Source of the DNA: Lysobacterales bacterium
GTDB taxonomy: Bacteria; Pseudomonadota; Gammaproteobacteria; Xanthomonadales; SZUA-36
Assembly: GCA_021648045.1 (NCBI GenBank)
Contig: JAKITM010000029.1
Location: 1 to 24,697, forward strand
Direction of reading: 5' to 3'
Length of the DNA stretch: 24,697 nt
How positions within the stretch are numbered: the stretch's first letter is position 1; the number at the start of each line of letters is the position of its first letter. Under the pieces are notes generated by a model. The model saw only the letters and a list, made by a program, of their open reading frames with translations. It was not told where the DNA came from and did not search any database. A program made the position numbers and the translations under genes. Of this stretch, positions 15,188 through 23,387 are shown one piece after another.

Positions 15188-15222
15188 TCAAAATATAGCC
15201 AACATATAGTTAATATTTAGGC
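15179..15222. repeat. Tandem repeat, four units of 11 bp
   Basis: The units are AAAATATAGTC, AAAATATAGCC, AACATATAGTT and AATATTTAGGC. The array spans the stop codon of the PepSY gene and most of the 58-bp gap before the DUF445 gene. The A/T runs repeat in phase with the DNA helix, so the segment should be intrinsically bent; it could act as an upstream promoter element or binding array. It may also be simple slippage. Confidence 0.6.
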
Positions 15223-15245
15223 GTAAATTAAACCTGGGGATACAA

Positions 15246-16496
15246 TTGGATTTACCCCATAGCGAAGATCTACAACAGCTAAGGCTTCGGCAAATGAAGA
15301 GGCTGCCGCTTATTCTACTGTTAGTTATGGCTGTGCTCTACACGCTCAGCTGGCAGCAGCAGGGAGCATGGCTATGGCTGCATGCGTTTTCTGAGGCGGC
15401 CATGGTAGGCGCCCTTGCCGACTGGTTTGCTGTAACTGCCTTATTCCGGCACCCCATGGGGTTACCTATCCCGCATACTGCCATTATTGCCCGACGAAAA
15501 AATGAAATCGGAGAGTCAATGGCACGCTTTGTGGCAGAAAACTTTCTGCAAGCGGAAGTTCTTGAAAAACGTTTAAAGGCGCACGATTTGGCCGGGATTG
15601 TCATCAGCTGGTTAAAACAGACAGACAATCGCCGAAAGCTTATTGGTAATACACTTTCATTGTGGAGTTGGCTAATGGCGGCCGTTGGTGAGCAGCGGGT
15701 GCGAGCCTTTGCTACGCGCATTCTGCAGCGGCAAAGTTCTAATATCGATGTTGCGAAAATAGCCGGCCAGGCACTTGAAGTAATGACCAGTAAGGGCCGA
15801 CATCAGGAAGTCTTTACCCAGGCTTTGCGCTTTGCAATTGTAGCCCTGAGTGAAAACGAAGAACGAATCCGTAACCGCGTGCAGCATGAAAGCCCCTGGT
15901 GGATGCCGGGATTTGTTGATGATAAGATTGTCGGGCAGCTGTTGCAACGCATTGAAACAGTGTTGTTTGAGATGGTGCTCGATCCGGAGCATGAACTTCG
16001 CCAGCGCTTTGATCAGCAGCTGGAAAAGTTAACCAAGGACTTACAAACATTACCCGAATACCAACTTCTGGGTGAACGAATCAAAAAAGACTTCATGCAG
16101 AACGACTCAATCCAGGAGTATTTATTGCAACTCTGGAATGACCTGGCGGCGCGACTGAAGCTTGCGGAAAGCGATCCCGATTCTAAGATTCATCTACACA
16201 TGGATAACTTGCTGCAGGGTTTAGTCGTTGAGCTGGAAGCTGATCAGGATATGCGTGAATTGCTTGACCAATGGATATCCGCAGCAATTACCCACATTGT
16301 AAGTGAGAATGCTGAGAGTATTAGTGGCTTAATTTCCGATACTGTAAAGGGCTGGGATGCTGATACAACCTCCCGTCGGGTTGAGCTCGCCATCGGCCGA
16401 GATTTGCAGTTTATCCGCATCAACGGCACCCTAGTTGGGGGCCTGGTTGGGGTACTCTTATTAGGGCTGAATTTATTAGTCGAAAAATTTATCTAA
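15246..16496 (+). CDS. DUF445 family membrane protein
   Basis: The protein is 416 residues, a usual length for DUF445 (YjiN-like) proteins. Helix 1 is near 21-37 (LPLILLLVMAVLYTLSW). It is followed by the family signature EAAMVGALADWFAVTALFRH and PHTAIIARRKNEIGESMARF (residues about 50-95). A long helical, probably periplasmic or cytosolic domain is closed by a second membrane helix near the C terminus (GGLVGVLLLGLNLLV). The function of the family is not established. The TTG at 15246 is chosen because GGGGA lies 5 nt upstream; an ATG at 15294 would still keep both helices. It converges with the asparaginase-like gene with a 4-bp gap. Confidence 0.88.
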   Translation: MDLPHSEDLQQLRLRQMKRLPLILLLVMAVLYTLSWQQQGAWLWLHAFSEAAMVGALADWFAVTALFRHPMGLPIPHTAIIARRKNEIGESMARFVAENFLQAEVLEKRLKAHDLAGIVISWLKQTDNRRKLIGNTLSLWSWLMAAVGEQRVRAFATRILQRQSSNIDVAKIAGQALEVMTSKGRHQEVFTQALRFAIVALSENEERIRNRVQHESPWWMPGFVDDKIVGQLLQRIETVLFEMVLDPEHELRQRFDQQLEKLTKDLQTLPEYQLLGERIKKDFMQNDSIQEYLLQLWNDLAARLKLAESDPDSKIHLHMDNLLQGLVVELEADQDMRELLDQWISAAITHIVSENAESISGLISDTVKGWDADTTSRRVELAIGRDLQFIRINGTLVGGLVGVLLLGLNLLVEKFI

Positions 16497-16500
16497 TGAG

Positions 16501-16989
16501 TTATTCATTGGCTTCAAAACGGTGGGCAGAATGGTTTTTCTTTACCTTCCTTGGATCCCATACTTTACCGTTCATGCTGATATAAACCCCGGAGGGCAGA
16601 CATTGTACAGCACCAACCGCACAACCTATATTGAATACAGCATCTGAATCGCGGAAGCGGGCAGGTTTAAGGGAACCGGTAAGGACGATAACCTTATCTT
16701 CAATATCGAGTAGCTCCATCGCAGTATCCACCATGGTATCTGTGCCATGGGTTATTAGAAAGTGCTTAGAGCTACTATGGGCAATGACATTACGAATCAG
16801 GGCGCGATCTTCGGCATTAAAATGCAGGCTGTCTTTGCGCATTAGGGCATTGATATGGACTTCAAAGCCGATGCCTGTGTCTTCAAGAATACGCCCGATT
16901 TCCGGGGGGCCGATTTCATAGTCACTTTTGTCATCAAAGTAAACCTTATCGATGGTGCCGCCGGTGGTGATTATTTGTAGTGTTTTCAT
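16501..16989 (-). CDS. Short asparaginase-like protein (N-terminal domain only)
   Basis: The protein is 162 residues. It matches the N-terminal catalytic domain of bacterial L-asparaginases: TTGGTID with Thr12, THGTDT with Thr83-Asp84, and TGSLKPA with Lys108, which together supply the two nucleophilic/catalytic threonines, Asp and Lys. The C-terminal domain (about 130-150 residues) that completes the active site in 330-residue enzymes is missing, and the frame ends cleanly, so it may be a natural single-domain form rather than a truncation. The hydrolysed substrate is unproven. The frame is open to an ATG at 17065-17067, but the start at 16987-16989 is preferred because MKTLQIITTGGT matches the family's usual N terminus. 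Confidence 0.8.
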   Translation of the reverse strand: MKTLQIITTGGTIDKVYFDDKSDYEIGPPEIGRILEDTGIGFEVHINALMRKDSLHFNAEDRALIRNVIAHSSSKHFLITHGTDTMVDTAMELLDIEDKVIVLTGSLKPARFRDSDAVFNIGCAVGAVQCLPSGVYISMNGKVWDPRKVKKNHSAHRFEANE

Positions 16990-17130
16990 ATCGGGTTGCT
17001 CGTTGATTAGCCTGCCGGCAGAGATTAGGCAAAAGTCGTCCAATATGCAAGCCGGTTGGCAAGTCATACCAGAGAATATCGGTTAATATAGACCCTGAAA
17101 TGGACTCTCGCGGATAGGTGCGTCAGATTT

Positions 17131-20100
17131 ATGCGTAACAAATACCATAATAGTGTATTGCAAATGGCTTTGCTGGGCTGGTTAGCTATTTCCCAACTGT
17201 CTTATGCTGCGGTTGAAACACCAACGGAATTGGTGCTGGTTAACATGCCTTCCGAAGCACAGCTGAGCGCGGCCATCGCCAGCGCAGAGAGCCGCGAGAC
17301 CGCGCTGATAACCCTACTGGCATTGAATCGGTTACAGGAAAATTATCAGGTGGCAAAGTTAGCTGCAATTGCGGCCACAGAAGCGAATGCCACTGCCGCT
17401 GCTGTGCTTGATGAGGCTAGATTACAGGCTGTGGAAAATACTGATGAGTCTATAGGTCTAGTTGTTGGTATAGCAGAAGAATTGACCACTGAGGTAGCCG
17501 GTGAATTTGGGGTAGATAGCTTACCTACAAGCGAAGTTAGTCAGCCGGTAGAGCCAGATTATAGTGATTTAGTACGGCAGTTTACGGATGATCGCGCTTG
17601 GTTACAGAGTTTAAAACCAGATGCGCTACGCCTGTCTCCTGAGCCACTGGATTTGTTTAGCAAAGGGTTTTTTACGCAAAAATTGCTGTTGGAGTTGAAG
17701 CTGCACGGCTTGACTCTCGAGCTTGGACCTGAACTCAGTGACGATAAACTTCAAGCTCTACTGGTCAAGTTGGTATTTGAAAAGAAACAGCGCGCGGTGG
17801 TTCGGGCATTGATGCCTTATCTGCTGCGCAAGGCCGAATCCCGTGCATTAACCAGCCGTGAAGGTCTGCAACAAATGCTGCTGGATGATATAGGTTTCAA
17901 TCATGTTATAGCTGAATTGGACTTACAAAGCCTAGGATTACCCGCTGCGATTGACTCGACTACTGAAAAGTCACCACTTTTGATTGAACTAACAGACACA
18001 GATCTTGAGTCCGGATTTAATCAACTGCTGGAAGAGTTACTGATTCCAAGCCTTATAGCGGAAACCGCTAATGTAAATATTGCCGAGGTGAGCGCAAGTG
18101 CAGAGGCTGAGGATTTAGGCTTGGCAAAGCAAGCGCAACAATCGGAATTTGAACAGCTGGTATTTAAGTTACGCCTCGGTTTAATCAAACAATCAACAAA
18201 CTTTGATGTTAGTTTGGCCCTGTATACACTCGATACCTTGGTCGCGCTGAAGGAAAAACGCAGTCTGGTTTTTACCAACGGTTTGAGCTTATTGACCACA
18301 GCGCTTCTGGATCGGAAGAATTCAAAGCAGCAGTTGGCGCTAAGTAATTCATCTGTAGATGAAGCTAGCACGGAAATTGTCGATACAGTAGCGCAGACAC
18401 AGCTTATCAAGCCCGACTATCCTTTGTTTGAAACTAGCTGGTTGCCGTTGTTGGCAGAAAAGCTACCGCAGTTACAACAACTTTACAGTCAGGATTTTGC
18501 CCTTGTTGATGCTTCAACAAAAACCGCGCTGGCACTGACTAGTGAAGCATTTATCCATATAGTGGGCGGTCAGGTTGACTTTGAAGAGCAGCGTCGTAAG
18601 TTGGTTGATGCACATGCAATTTTGGATTTATTGCTCCCAGATGCCGGATATTACTTCCAACAGCCGCTGCGGGAAAGTATTCGTGAAGAGATTGCTATGT
18701 GTACCAGCATTGTGGCCGCTGCAATGCCTGAGTTGGAACCCATCAGTAGCGAACAATATGATGGCTGTGTCAGCTCGTTCCTGGATATGGGCAGTGTACA
18801 AGCGAAGAATATCCCTCTTTCCGGTAACTCTACCGGACCATGGGAACAACAACAGCTGCGCCGCGAGCTGAGTCTGACGCCTTGGCAAAGGATCAATTAT
18901 TTGTTGGCTTATCTTACCACTCAATATAGCAATTCCTGCGTTGACACCACGCGGGTGATCAACCCATTGGAGTGGTCTGTACAGGCGGCTGTAATGGCTT
19001 GGTTTACAGCACCTTGGCCAAGTTTGGCAAATACTGAGGTGAATGAAAATGCCGTTGATAAAATGCTCGATGAGTTTACTCAATTTAATCGACAGATGAC
19101 AACTTACCGTAGCTGCCTGCTGGGTACTGGGGGTGACTTGATTCAGAGAATGCTAGCAAATTACGAGCATAAGCTGGATGAGCTTATTGCTAGCATCGCC
19201 GTGCTTGAACATCAATTCCGGCAAAACAGGCTGTCGCCCGGGGCAGACATAAAACTTGATGCCGGAGCTGAGCAAAACACCAATTATCGACCCGAGGCGC
19301 TGGTAATCCTTCCCTGCGATAGCGCCAACATCTGTGATATGGCAACCCCCTTACCGGCAACACTCGCACTGGTGGGGTTGTTCCCTAGCCCCTATCTGGT
19401 TGCGGATCAGTCGCGTATGGGCTCGGTAGAGATATGCTATGACAAGGTTCGTTGGGTTGCACGCCGGTCGACACAAGCGCGGAAAAATGCCCCAGAGGTT
19501 GCCAATTATTATGCCCACTTGGGCTTTAGTATTAAGGGCCGTTTCCATCAAAATGGCAAATTGACCGATGTTTTTGAGCGCAGTTTTGTGAGCCCGGATG
19601 AATATCACTATTTGTTCGCTGAAAACACAGATGAGGTGCTGGAGTTGGAATGTCCGATGGCAGTAGTCGGGCAACCGATTATTACCGAGCTTAGTGGTAG
19701 CAAGCTCAATATTGTACCTAACAGGCTAACTTACTTGACGGCTTACAGAGCTTTACCTTCACGCTTGCTGGCGGAAAATTGGGAGAAGGGCGCAGAATGG
19801 CGAGACTGGTTTGTAACCGGCAGCGGTGTTGAGGTCGTCAGCGAGTCCGATGGGTCTGAATTGCTAGATTCGGTCAATAATTACTTGCACTCACTACGGG
19901 AGTCGCGTGAAGCGATGATATACACCGCATTGTTGGCGCCGCCTTTGAGCAGCCAGCAAGCTGATTCACTGGCTCAGCGGGTATCTGCCCTGAGCATAGA
20001 AAAAGCACTGCTGCGTTCTACTCTGGCGATTTTCCACGGTCAGCTACTAGCTAACAATGAGTGGGTGCGAGCAGCGGTAGCCGGCCAAAACGGATTGCTT

Positions 20101-20418
20101 GATCGCCGGGTATTACGGCGTTTGCGCGAAGCCAATGTGACAGTAGGTGATGTAGGTGCGCTTGGGCGTCTACGCAGCCAAGGCTTCGGTCAGGCTTGGC
20201 AGGGTTTATTTTCTGCGGATATTCCGGAATCCATTCGTGCCTCAAATCAGGCAGAGGCGTCTATCTCACCGCTACTGGCAACCGCTTGGTTGCAGTTAAA
20301 ACATCTCCAGCAACAGCAATTGCAGGCACCCTTGTCACCACTTGAATCTGTGCTTACTTCGCCCGTTCCGCCTTCCGGCGACGACCCCGCTGAATCAGCA
20401 GAACCCAATAATATGTGA
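17131..20418 (+). CDS. Large exported protein of unknown function, 1095 residues
   Basis: The frame is long and uninterrupted. A signal peptide is visible at 1-26 (basic start, then LQMALLGWLAISQLSYA), so export to the periplasm or outer membrane is expected. Residues about 40-130 are Ala/Glu-rich helix. Residues 150-530 are largely alpha-helical and leucine-rich. The section from about 555 to 850 contains most cysteines (in MCTSIV, YDGCVSS, NSCVDT, RSCLLG, LPCDSANICD, EICYDK, ELECPM), spaced as possible disulfides. The C-terminal about 180 residues are helical with QLKHLQQQQLQ, then a Pro/Glu tail. I recognise no domain, lipobox or barrel signature. Its last 65 bp overlap, antisense, the end of the DUF2069 gene. 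Confidence 0.75.
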   Translation: MRNKYHNSVLQMALLGWLAISQLSYAAVETPTELVLVNMPSEAQLSAAIASAESRETALITLLALNRLQENYQVAKLAAIAATEANATAAAVLDEARLQAVENTDESIGLVVGIAEELTTEVAGEFGVDSLPTSEVSQPVEPDYSDLVRQFTDDRAWLQSLKPDALRLSPEPLDLFSKGFFTQKLLLELKLHGLTLELGPELSDDKLQALLVKLVFEKKQRAVVRALMPYLLRKAESRALTSREGLQQMLLDDIGFNHVIAELDLQSLGLPAAIDSTTEKSPLLIELTDTDLESGFNQLLEELLIPSLIAETANVNIAEVSASAEAEDLGLAKQAQQSEFEQLVFKLRLGLIKQSTNFDVSLALYTLDTLVALKEKRSLVFTNGLSLLTTALLDRKNSKQQLALSNSSVDEASTEIVDTVAQTQLIKPDYPLFETSWLPLLAEKLPQLQQLYSQDFALVDASTKTALALTSEAFIHIVGGQVDFEEQRRKLVDAHAILDLLLPDAGYYFQQPLRESIREEIAMCTSIVAAAMPELEPISSEQYDGCVSSFLDMGSVQAKNIPLSGNSTGPWEQQQLRRELSLTPWQRINYLLAYLTTQYSNSCVDTTRVINPLEWSVQAAVMAWFTAPWPSLANTEVNENAVDKMLDEFTQFNRQMTTYRSCLLGTGGDLIQRMLANYEHKLDELIASIAVLEHQFRQNRLSPGADIKLDAGAEQNTNYRPEALVILPCDSANICDMATPLPATLALVGLFPSPYLVADQSRMGSVEICYDKVRWVARRSTQARKNAPEVANYYAHLGFSIKGRFHQNGKLTDVFERSFVSPDEYHYLFAENTDEVLELECPMAVVGQPIITELSGSKLNIVPNRLTYLTAYRALPSRLLAENWEKGAEWRDWFVTGSGVEVVSESDGSELLDSVNNYLHSLRESREAMIYTALLAPPLSSQQADSLAQRVSALSIEKALLRSTLAIFHGQLLANNEWVRAAVAGQNGLLDRRVLRRLREANVTVGDVGALGRLRSQGFGQAWQGLFSADIPESIRASNQAEASISPLLATAWLQLKHLQQQQLQAPLSPLESVLTSPVPPSGDDPAESAEPNNM

Positions 20419-20701
20419 TTAAGCCTATTTGCGTGATGGCCAACCAGCGCCCATCGGGCAGTGTCCAGGCCTCGCTAATCGCAAACATAAAGTGTGGGGT
20501 GGTGATATAGGCGCCGATAATCGCTTTTCTCAGTGAGCCTTTGAGAATTCCCAACAATGGAAAGAGCAGTGGCAAAGCGAATATACCCGCCAACCAAGCT
20601 GATTGGTAACCGACTGGGCTTGGCAGTAACCACAGCCATATAGGCTGCAGTATCAGCAACAGCAAGTAAATAATGCTGGTAATTTTAGCTTGCATGGTCA
20701 T
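20354..20701 (-). CDS. DUF2069 family inner-membrane protein
   Basis: The protein is 115 residues with about four membrane helices (IIYLLLLILQPIWLWLL, LAGIFALPLLFPLLGIL, a central hydrophobic segment, ITQIGLITYYWVLLI). The signature PHFMFAISEAWTLPDGRWLA is that of DUF2069, a small family commonly located beside arsC and wrbA; its function is unknown. The basic tail RGRRRKAERAK is cytosolic. The start ATG at 20699-20701 shares one base with the arsC stop (TGATG), suggesting translational coupling; a TTG one codon earlier and an ATG two codons later are alternatives. The 3' end lies antisense within the 1095-residue gene. Confidence 0.82.
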   Translation of the reverse strand: MTMQAKITSIIYLLLLILQPIWLWLLPSPVGYQSAWLAGIFALPLLFPLLGILKGSLRKAIIGAYITTPHFMFAISEAWTLPDGRWLAITQIGLITYYWVLLIQRGRRRKAERAK

Positions 20702-21051
20702 CAAATAATGTCCAAAACACTCTCAGGTGGACGGCCAATACGAGCCTGCCCTGCAGAAAAAACAATCGGGCGTTCAATCAGTCGAGGGTATTGGTTCAAG
20801 GCTTGTATCAAGGCTTCTTCACTGAGTGCTGGATTATCCAAATCATTTTCCTGGTATTCAGGCTCACCTTTACGCATCAGTTCCCGCGCACTATCCATAC
20901 CTAATAGTGTCAGGGTGTTTTTGATTTCTGCGGTACTGGGCGCGGTATCCAGATAGGTGATGATTGTTGGTTTAATAGCTCGTTCCTGCAGAATTTCGAG
21001 AGTTGCGCGGGATTTTGAACAGCGTGGGTTGTGCCAGATCGTTACAGTCAT
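20701..21051 (-). CDS. arsC: ArsC-family (glutaredoxin-type) arsenate reductase
   Basis: The protein is 116 residues and cytosolic. The thioredoxin-like fold begins TIWHNPRCSKSR with the catalytic Cys11. The arginines expected to bind the oxyanion are in RELMRKGEPEY, LIERPIV and ARIGRPPE. In the E. coli enzyme, arsenate is attacked by this cysteine and reduced with glutathione and glutaredoxin. No arsB, arsR or acr3 is nearby, and the DUF2069 partner is typical of the chromosomal YfgD-like branch, whose natural role may not be arsenic resistance. The ATG has AAGAG about 8 nt upstream. Confidence 0.88.
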   Translation of the reverse strand: MTVTIWHNPRCSKSRATLEILQERAIKPTIITYLDTAPSTAEIKNTLTLLGMDSARELMRKGEPEYQENDLDNPALSEEALIQALNQYPRLIERPIVFSAGQARIGRPPESVLDII

Positions 21052-21096
21052 TTAAGTGCTCTTTAGATAAAGGAATTTAACGCTTATTGTAACGCC

Positions 21097-21124
21097 TTAT
21101 ACGGGGTCGTGAGTGCGGTACAAT
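21097..21124 (+). promoter_or_regulatory. Candidate promoter of the YihY/TlpA unit
   Basis: TTATAC (21097-21102) and TACAAT (21119-21124) have 16-bp spacing. The -10 matches 5 of 6 consensus positions and the -35 is weak. Transcription would begin at about 21131, only a few bases before the ATG at 21134, so this promoter would give an almost leaderless mRNA, which argues against it unless the start lies further downstream. Confidence 0.2.
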
Positions 21125-21133
21125 AGAGATATT

Positions 21134-22402
21134 ATGGCATCAGAAAAAGAGCACAAGCTAAAAAATCACTATGATCAGCGTTTTTTTCGCACCTTGGGCC
21201 AACATTTATGGCGGCATTTCAAGCGCGACCGCTTGTTCCAAGTGGCCGGCGCGCTCAGTTACACCAGCCTGCTAGCAATTGTACCGTTACTGGCGGTAGG
21301 CCTAGGGATTATTTCCTCGTTCGAGGTATTCCAGGACTGGAGTGGCAACTTGCAGGATTTTATCTTCAGAAATTTTGTCCCCAGTGTCGGTGAAGAAGTC
21401 AAAACCTATATCCAGGTGTTCATGGCCAGTACCTCAAAGCTGACAATTATAGGAACCCTATTTCTTATTGTTACAGCACTGGCTTTAATGTCGGCCATTG
21501 AGAATGCATTTAACCGAATCTGGCGGGTGACATCAGAGCGCACATTTTTATCCAAAATGGTGATGTTTTGGGCGGTACTAACACTAGCGCCATTGTTGAT
21601 GGGTGCTGCCTTGGCATTGACTGCACGGCAATCGCTTACGGGTTTTGATCTAGCGTTTGCCAACAGTATTTGGTTTGAAACCTTGGCTATCTTTTTGTTT
21701 ACTTGGGGCGCACTTACGCTGATTTTTATTCTTATACCCAACCGGCAAGTGAATTGGCGGCACGCGGTTATCGGTGGACTGATTTCTACAATATTATTTC
21801 AGCTGGCGAAAAAGGGCTTCGTTGTCTATGTCTCAGGAGCCAACTACAAAACAGTTTATGACTCTATGGCAACCATACCTATTTTCTTGTTCTGGATATA
21901 TATTTCCTGGGTGGTTGTGCTATTTGGGGCATCACTGACGGCGGCGTTGACAACTTTTCGCTATCGCCGCAGCGAATGGCAGTGGCCACGACATTTAGAG
22001 CTTCAGCTGCTATTTCGTTTGCTGGCAGATTTGCTGCAGGCACAGAAAAAAGGTATCGCTTTAAGTCTGGAAGATATACTTATCGATGAACCTTCAGCCG
22101 CAGATTCTCAAATTTTGGCTATGTTAGGCGATTTACAACAGTCGGGTTTGGTGATGCAATCTGAGCAAAATGGCTGGCTGTTAAGCCGTAACCTCGATGA
22201 AGTTAGCTTTGAAAGTCTATTAAAGGTGGGCGACTATTCCCTGCCATTAGGCTGGATTGCTGAACTGCCTGAAACTGAGGACATCGATCGACGCTTTAAA
22301 GCATTAATGACAGAGCTCTATTCCGGCTCAGAATCCGCTTTAAAACGAACATTACAAACGAGCTTACAGGCAGATCAACCTTTCCCTCTAGAGTCTAAAT
22401 AA
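21134..22402 (+). CDS. YihY/BrkB family inner-membrane protein
   Basis: The protein is 422 residues. The family signature is at the N terminus (RDRLFQVAGALSYTSLLAIVPLLAV) and is followed by six hydrophobic helices within the first about 280 residues (among them FILIPNRQVNWRHAVIGGLI and FLFWIYISWVVVLFGASLTA). The C-terminal about 140 residues are soluble, with a winged-helix-like stretch (LSLEDILIDEP to NGWLLSRNL). These proteins were once misnamed ribonuclease BN (rbn), and a nuclease role has been withdrawn; their transport or envelope function is unresolved. The ATG at 21134 is chosen over an in-frame GTG at 21113 because AGAG lies about 8 nt upstream. The next gene begins 6 bp after the stop. 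Confidence 0.88.
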   Translation: MASEKEHKLKNHYDQRFFRTLGQHLWRHFKRDRLFQVAGALSYTSLLAIVPLLAVGLGIISSFEVFQDWSGNLQDFIFRNFVPSVGEEVKTYIQVFMASTSKLTIIGTLFLIVTALALMSAIENAFNRIWRVTSERTFLSKMVMFWAVLTLAPLLMGAALALTARQSLTGFDLAFANSIWFETLAIFLFTWGALTLIFILIPNRQVNWRHAVIGGLISTILFQLAKKGFVVYVSGANYKTVYDSMATIPIFLFWIYISWVVVLFGASLTAALTTFRYRRSEWQWPRHLELQLLFRLLADLLQAQKKGIALSLEDILIDEPSAADSQILAMLGDLQQSGLVMQSEQNGWLLSRNLDEVSFESLLKVGDYSLPLGWIAELPETEDIDRRFKALMTELYSGSESALKRTLQTSLQADQPFPLESK

Positions 22403-22408
22403 ACCATT

Positions 22409-22894
22409 ATGTATAAAATCAGTCTCTTATTCAGTCTATTTATTGCCGTCTTTCCTGGCCTTTCTCAGGCAGAGGAAGTTAAACCGGCCTACAATTTTTC
22501 ATTAACGAATTTAGCGGGTAACACAGTGCAGCTTTCAGATTATCGGGGGCAGTGGGTGGTGGTAAATTATTGGGCCACCTGGTGCGCACCCTGCATAAAA
22601 GAAATCCCCGAGCTATCAGAACTGCATACTGAACGCGATGATATCACGGTGCTTGGGTTGGACTATGAAGATATCGAGCGCGCCCGCCTGGATGAGTTCC
22701 TGGCTAAAATAGAAGTCAGTTACCCGATCTTATTACTTGATGTTTACGCTATGCCAGAGGGTATGGAAATCCCGCGGGCCTTACCTACAACATACATAGT
22801 GAATCCTGAGGGAATGCGCGTGCGAACCTTCATTGGGCCGGTTACTCGTGCCGAAGTTGAAAAAGCGGTCGATACTGCGGCTGGTAAACAGTAA
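22409..22894 (+). CDS. TlpA/ResA-like periplasmic thioredoxin
   Basis: The protein is 161 residues. A signal peptide lies at about 1-21 (ISLLFSLFIAVFPGLSQA). The redoxin fold begins with FSLTNLAGNTVQLSDYRG and carries the active site NYWATWCAPC with Cys59 and Cys62. The cis-proline loop is in ALPTTYIVNPEG. Such proteins reduce periplasmic disulfides, for example apocytochrome c haem-binding cysteines. It lies 6 bp behind the YihY gene and is therefore probably co-transcribed. A multihaem cytochrome c gene starts about 500 bp downstream, so a role in keeping its CXXCH motifs reduced is attractive but inferred. Confidence 0.88.
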   Translation: MYKISLLFSLFIAVFPGLSQAEEVKPAYNFSLTNLAGNTVQLSDYRGQWVVVNYWATWCAPCIKEIPELSELHTERDDITVLGLDYEDIERARLDEFLAKIEVSYPILLLDVYAMPEGMEIPRALPTTYIVNPEGMRVRTFIGPVTRAEVEKAVDTAAGKQ

Positions 22895-22908
22895 TCACTA
22901 TCATTTGA

Positions 22909-23244
22909 TCACAGTTTTTTGACTCATTGGGCTTGGAAATCATTACCAGCGGTAGCCTCGCTGAGGCCGCAGCCGCGCAAGAGGTAAACGCCGATACTTT
23001 TGGCGCAATGCAAGCTAGATTTGATGGCAAGGTGGGTGCCTTTGCCTATTTACTATTTATCCTCCTTTACACCCCCTGTGTAGCCGCTGTGACTGCAATT
23101 GTCAGAGAAGTCGGAGCCGGCTGGGCTACCTTTATCAGTTTCTGGACCTTAGGTTTTGCTTACTTGACGGCCACGGTATTTTTCCAAATTAGTGTTTTCA
23201 GCCGCCACCCGATGTATTCAGGCAGTTGGATCCAGCCATCTTGA
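22909..23244 (+). pseudogene. feoB: FeoB ferrous-iron transporter, C-terminal remnant
   Basis: An open frame of about 110 codons follows an in-frame TGA (22906-22908) and corresponds to the last part of FeoB. NADTFGAMQARFDGKVGAFA is followed by YLLFILLYTPCVAAVTAIVR, then a helix ending AYLTATVFFQISVFSRHP, the family's conserved C-terminal membrane segment. The GTPase domain, both Gate motifs and most helices (over 600 residues) are absent, so it cannot transport iron. Only a TTG (22927) is available as start, and no convincing ribosome-binding site is present. The likely cause is a deletion that joined the 3' end of feoB to the region behind the thioredoxin gene. Confidence 0.75.
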
Positions 23245-23385
23245 CATCGACTTTAATTCCATGCCGATCTCGTGTTCTGCGTAATCTTCGAATATGCTGT
23301 TCTGGTCTGGGCTCTGGAGCGTGTAATTTTCGCGTGAAAATCTAAACAGGTATCTTGCTTGCTGCTGACAAGTTAGTATAAATTA
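23218..23385 (-). other. Minus-strand open frame, possible gene remnant
   Basis: A frame of about 55 codons ends at a TGA (23218-23220) inside the FeoB remnant and reads QARYLFRFSRENYTLQSPDQ, NSIFEDYAEHEIGMELK and SMSRWLDPTA. The composition is strikingly protein-like, but the only ATGs fall in the last 15 codons. I do not recognise it. It may be the tail of a gene lost in the same rearrangement, or chance. No other gene is seen in the 143-bp gap before the cytochrome. Confidence 0.2.
23355..23382 (+). promoter_or_regulatory. Weak promoter-like motif before the cytochrome gene
   Basis: TTGCTT (23355-23360) and TATAAA (23377-23382) have 16-bp spacing. The -10 is 5 of 6. The ATG is at 23388, so initiation would be close to the start codon; a leaderless transcript or a different start would be needed. 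Confidence 0.2.
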
Positions 23386-23387
23386 GA

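Noticed and set aside
18628..19083. 151-codon minus-strand frame inside the 1095-residue gene
   Set aside because: No ribosome-binding site, unlikely composition, and fully contained in a longer frame with a signal peptide.
22895..22920. Short ATCA/TGAT stem before a T run after the TlpA gene, as a rho-independent terminator
   Set aside because: A four-pair A/T-rich stem is too weak.
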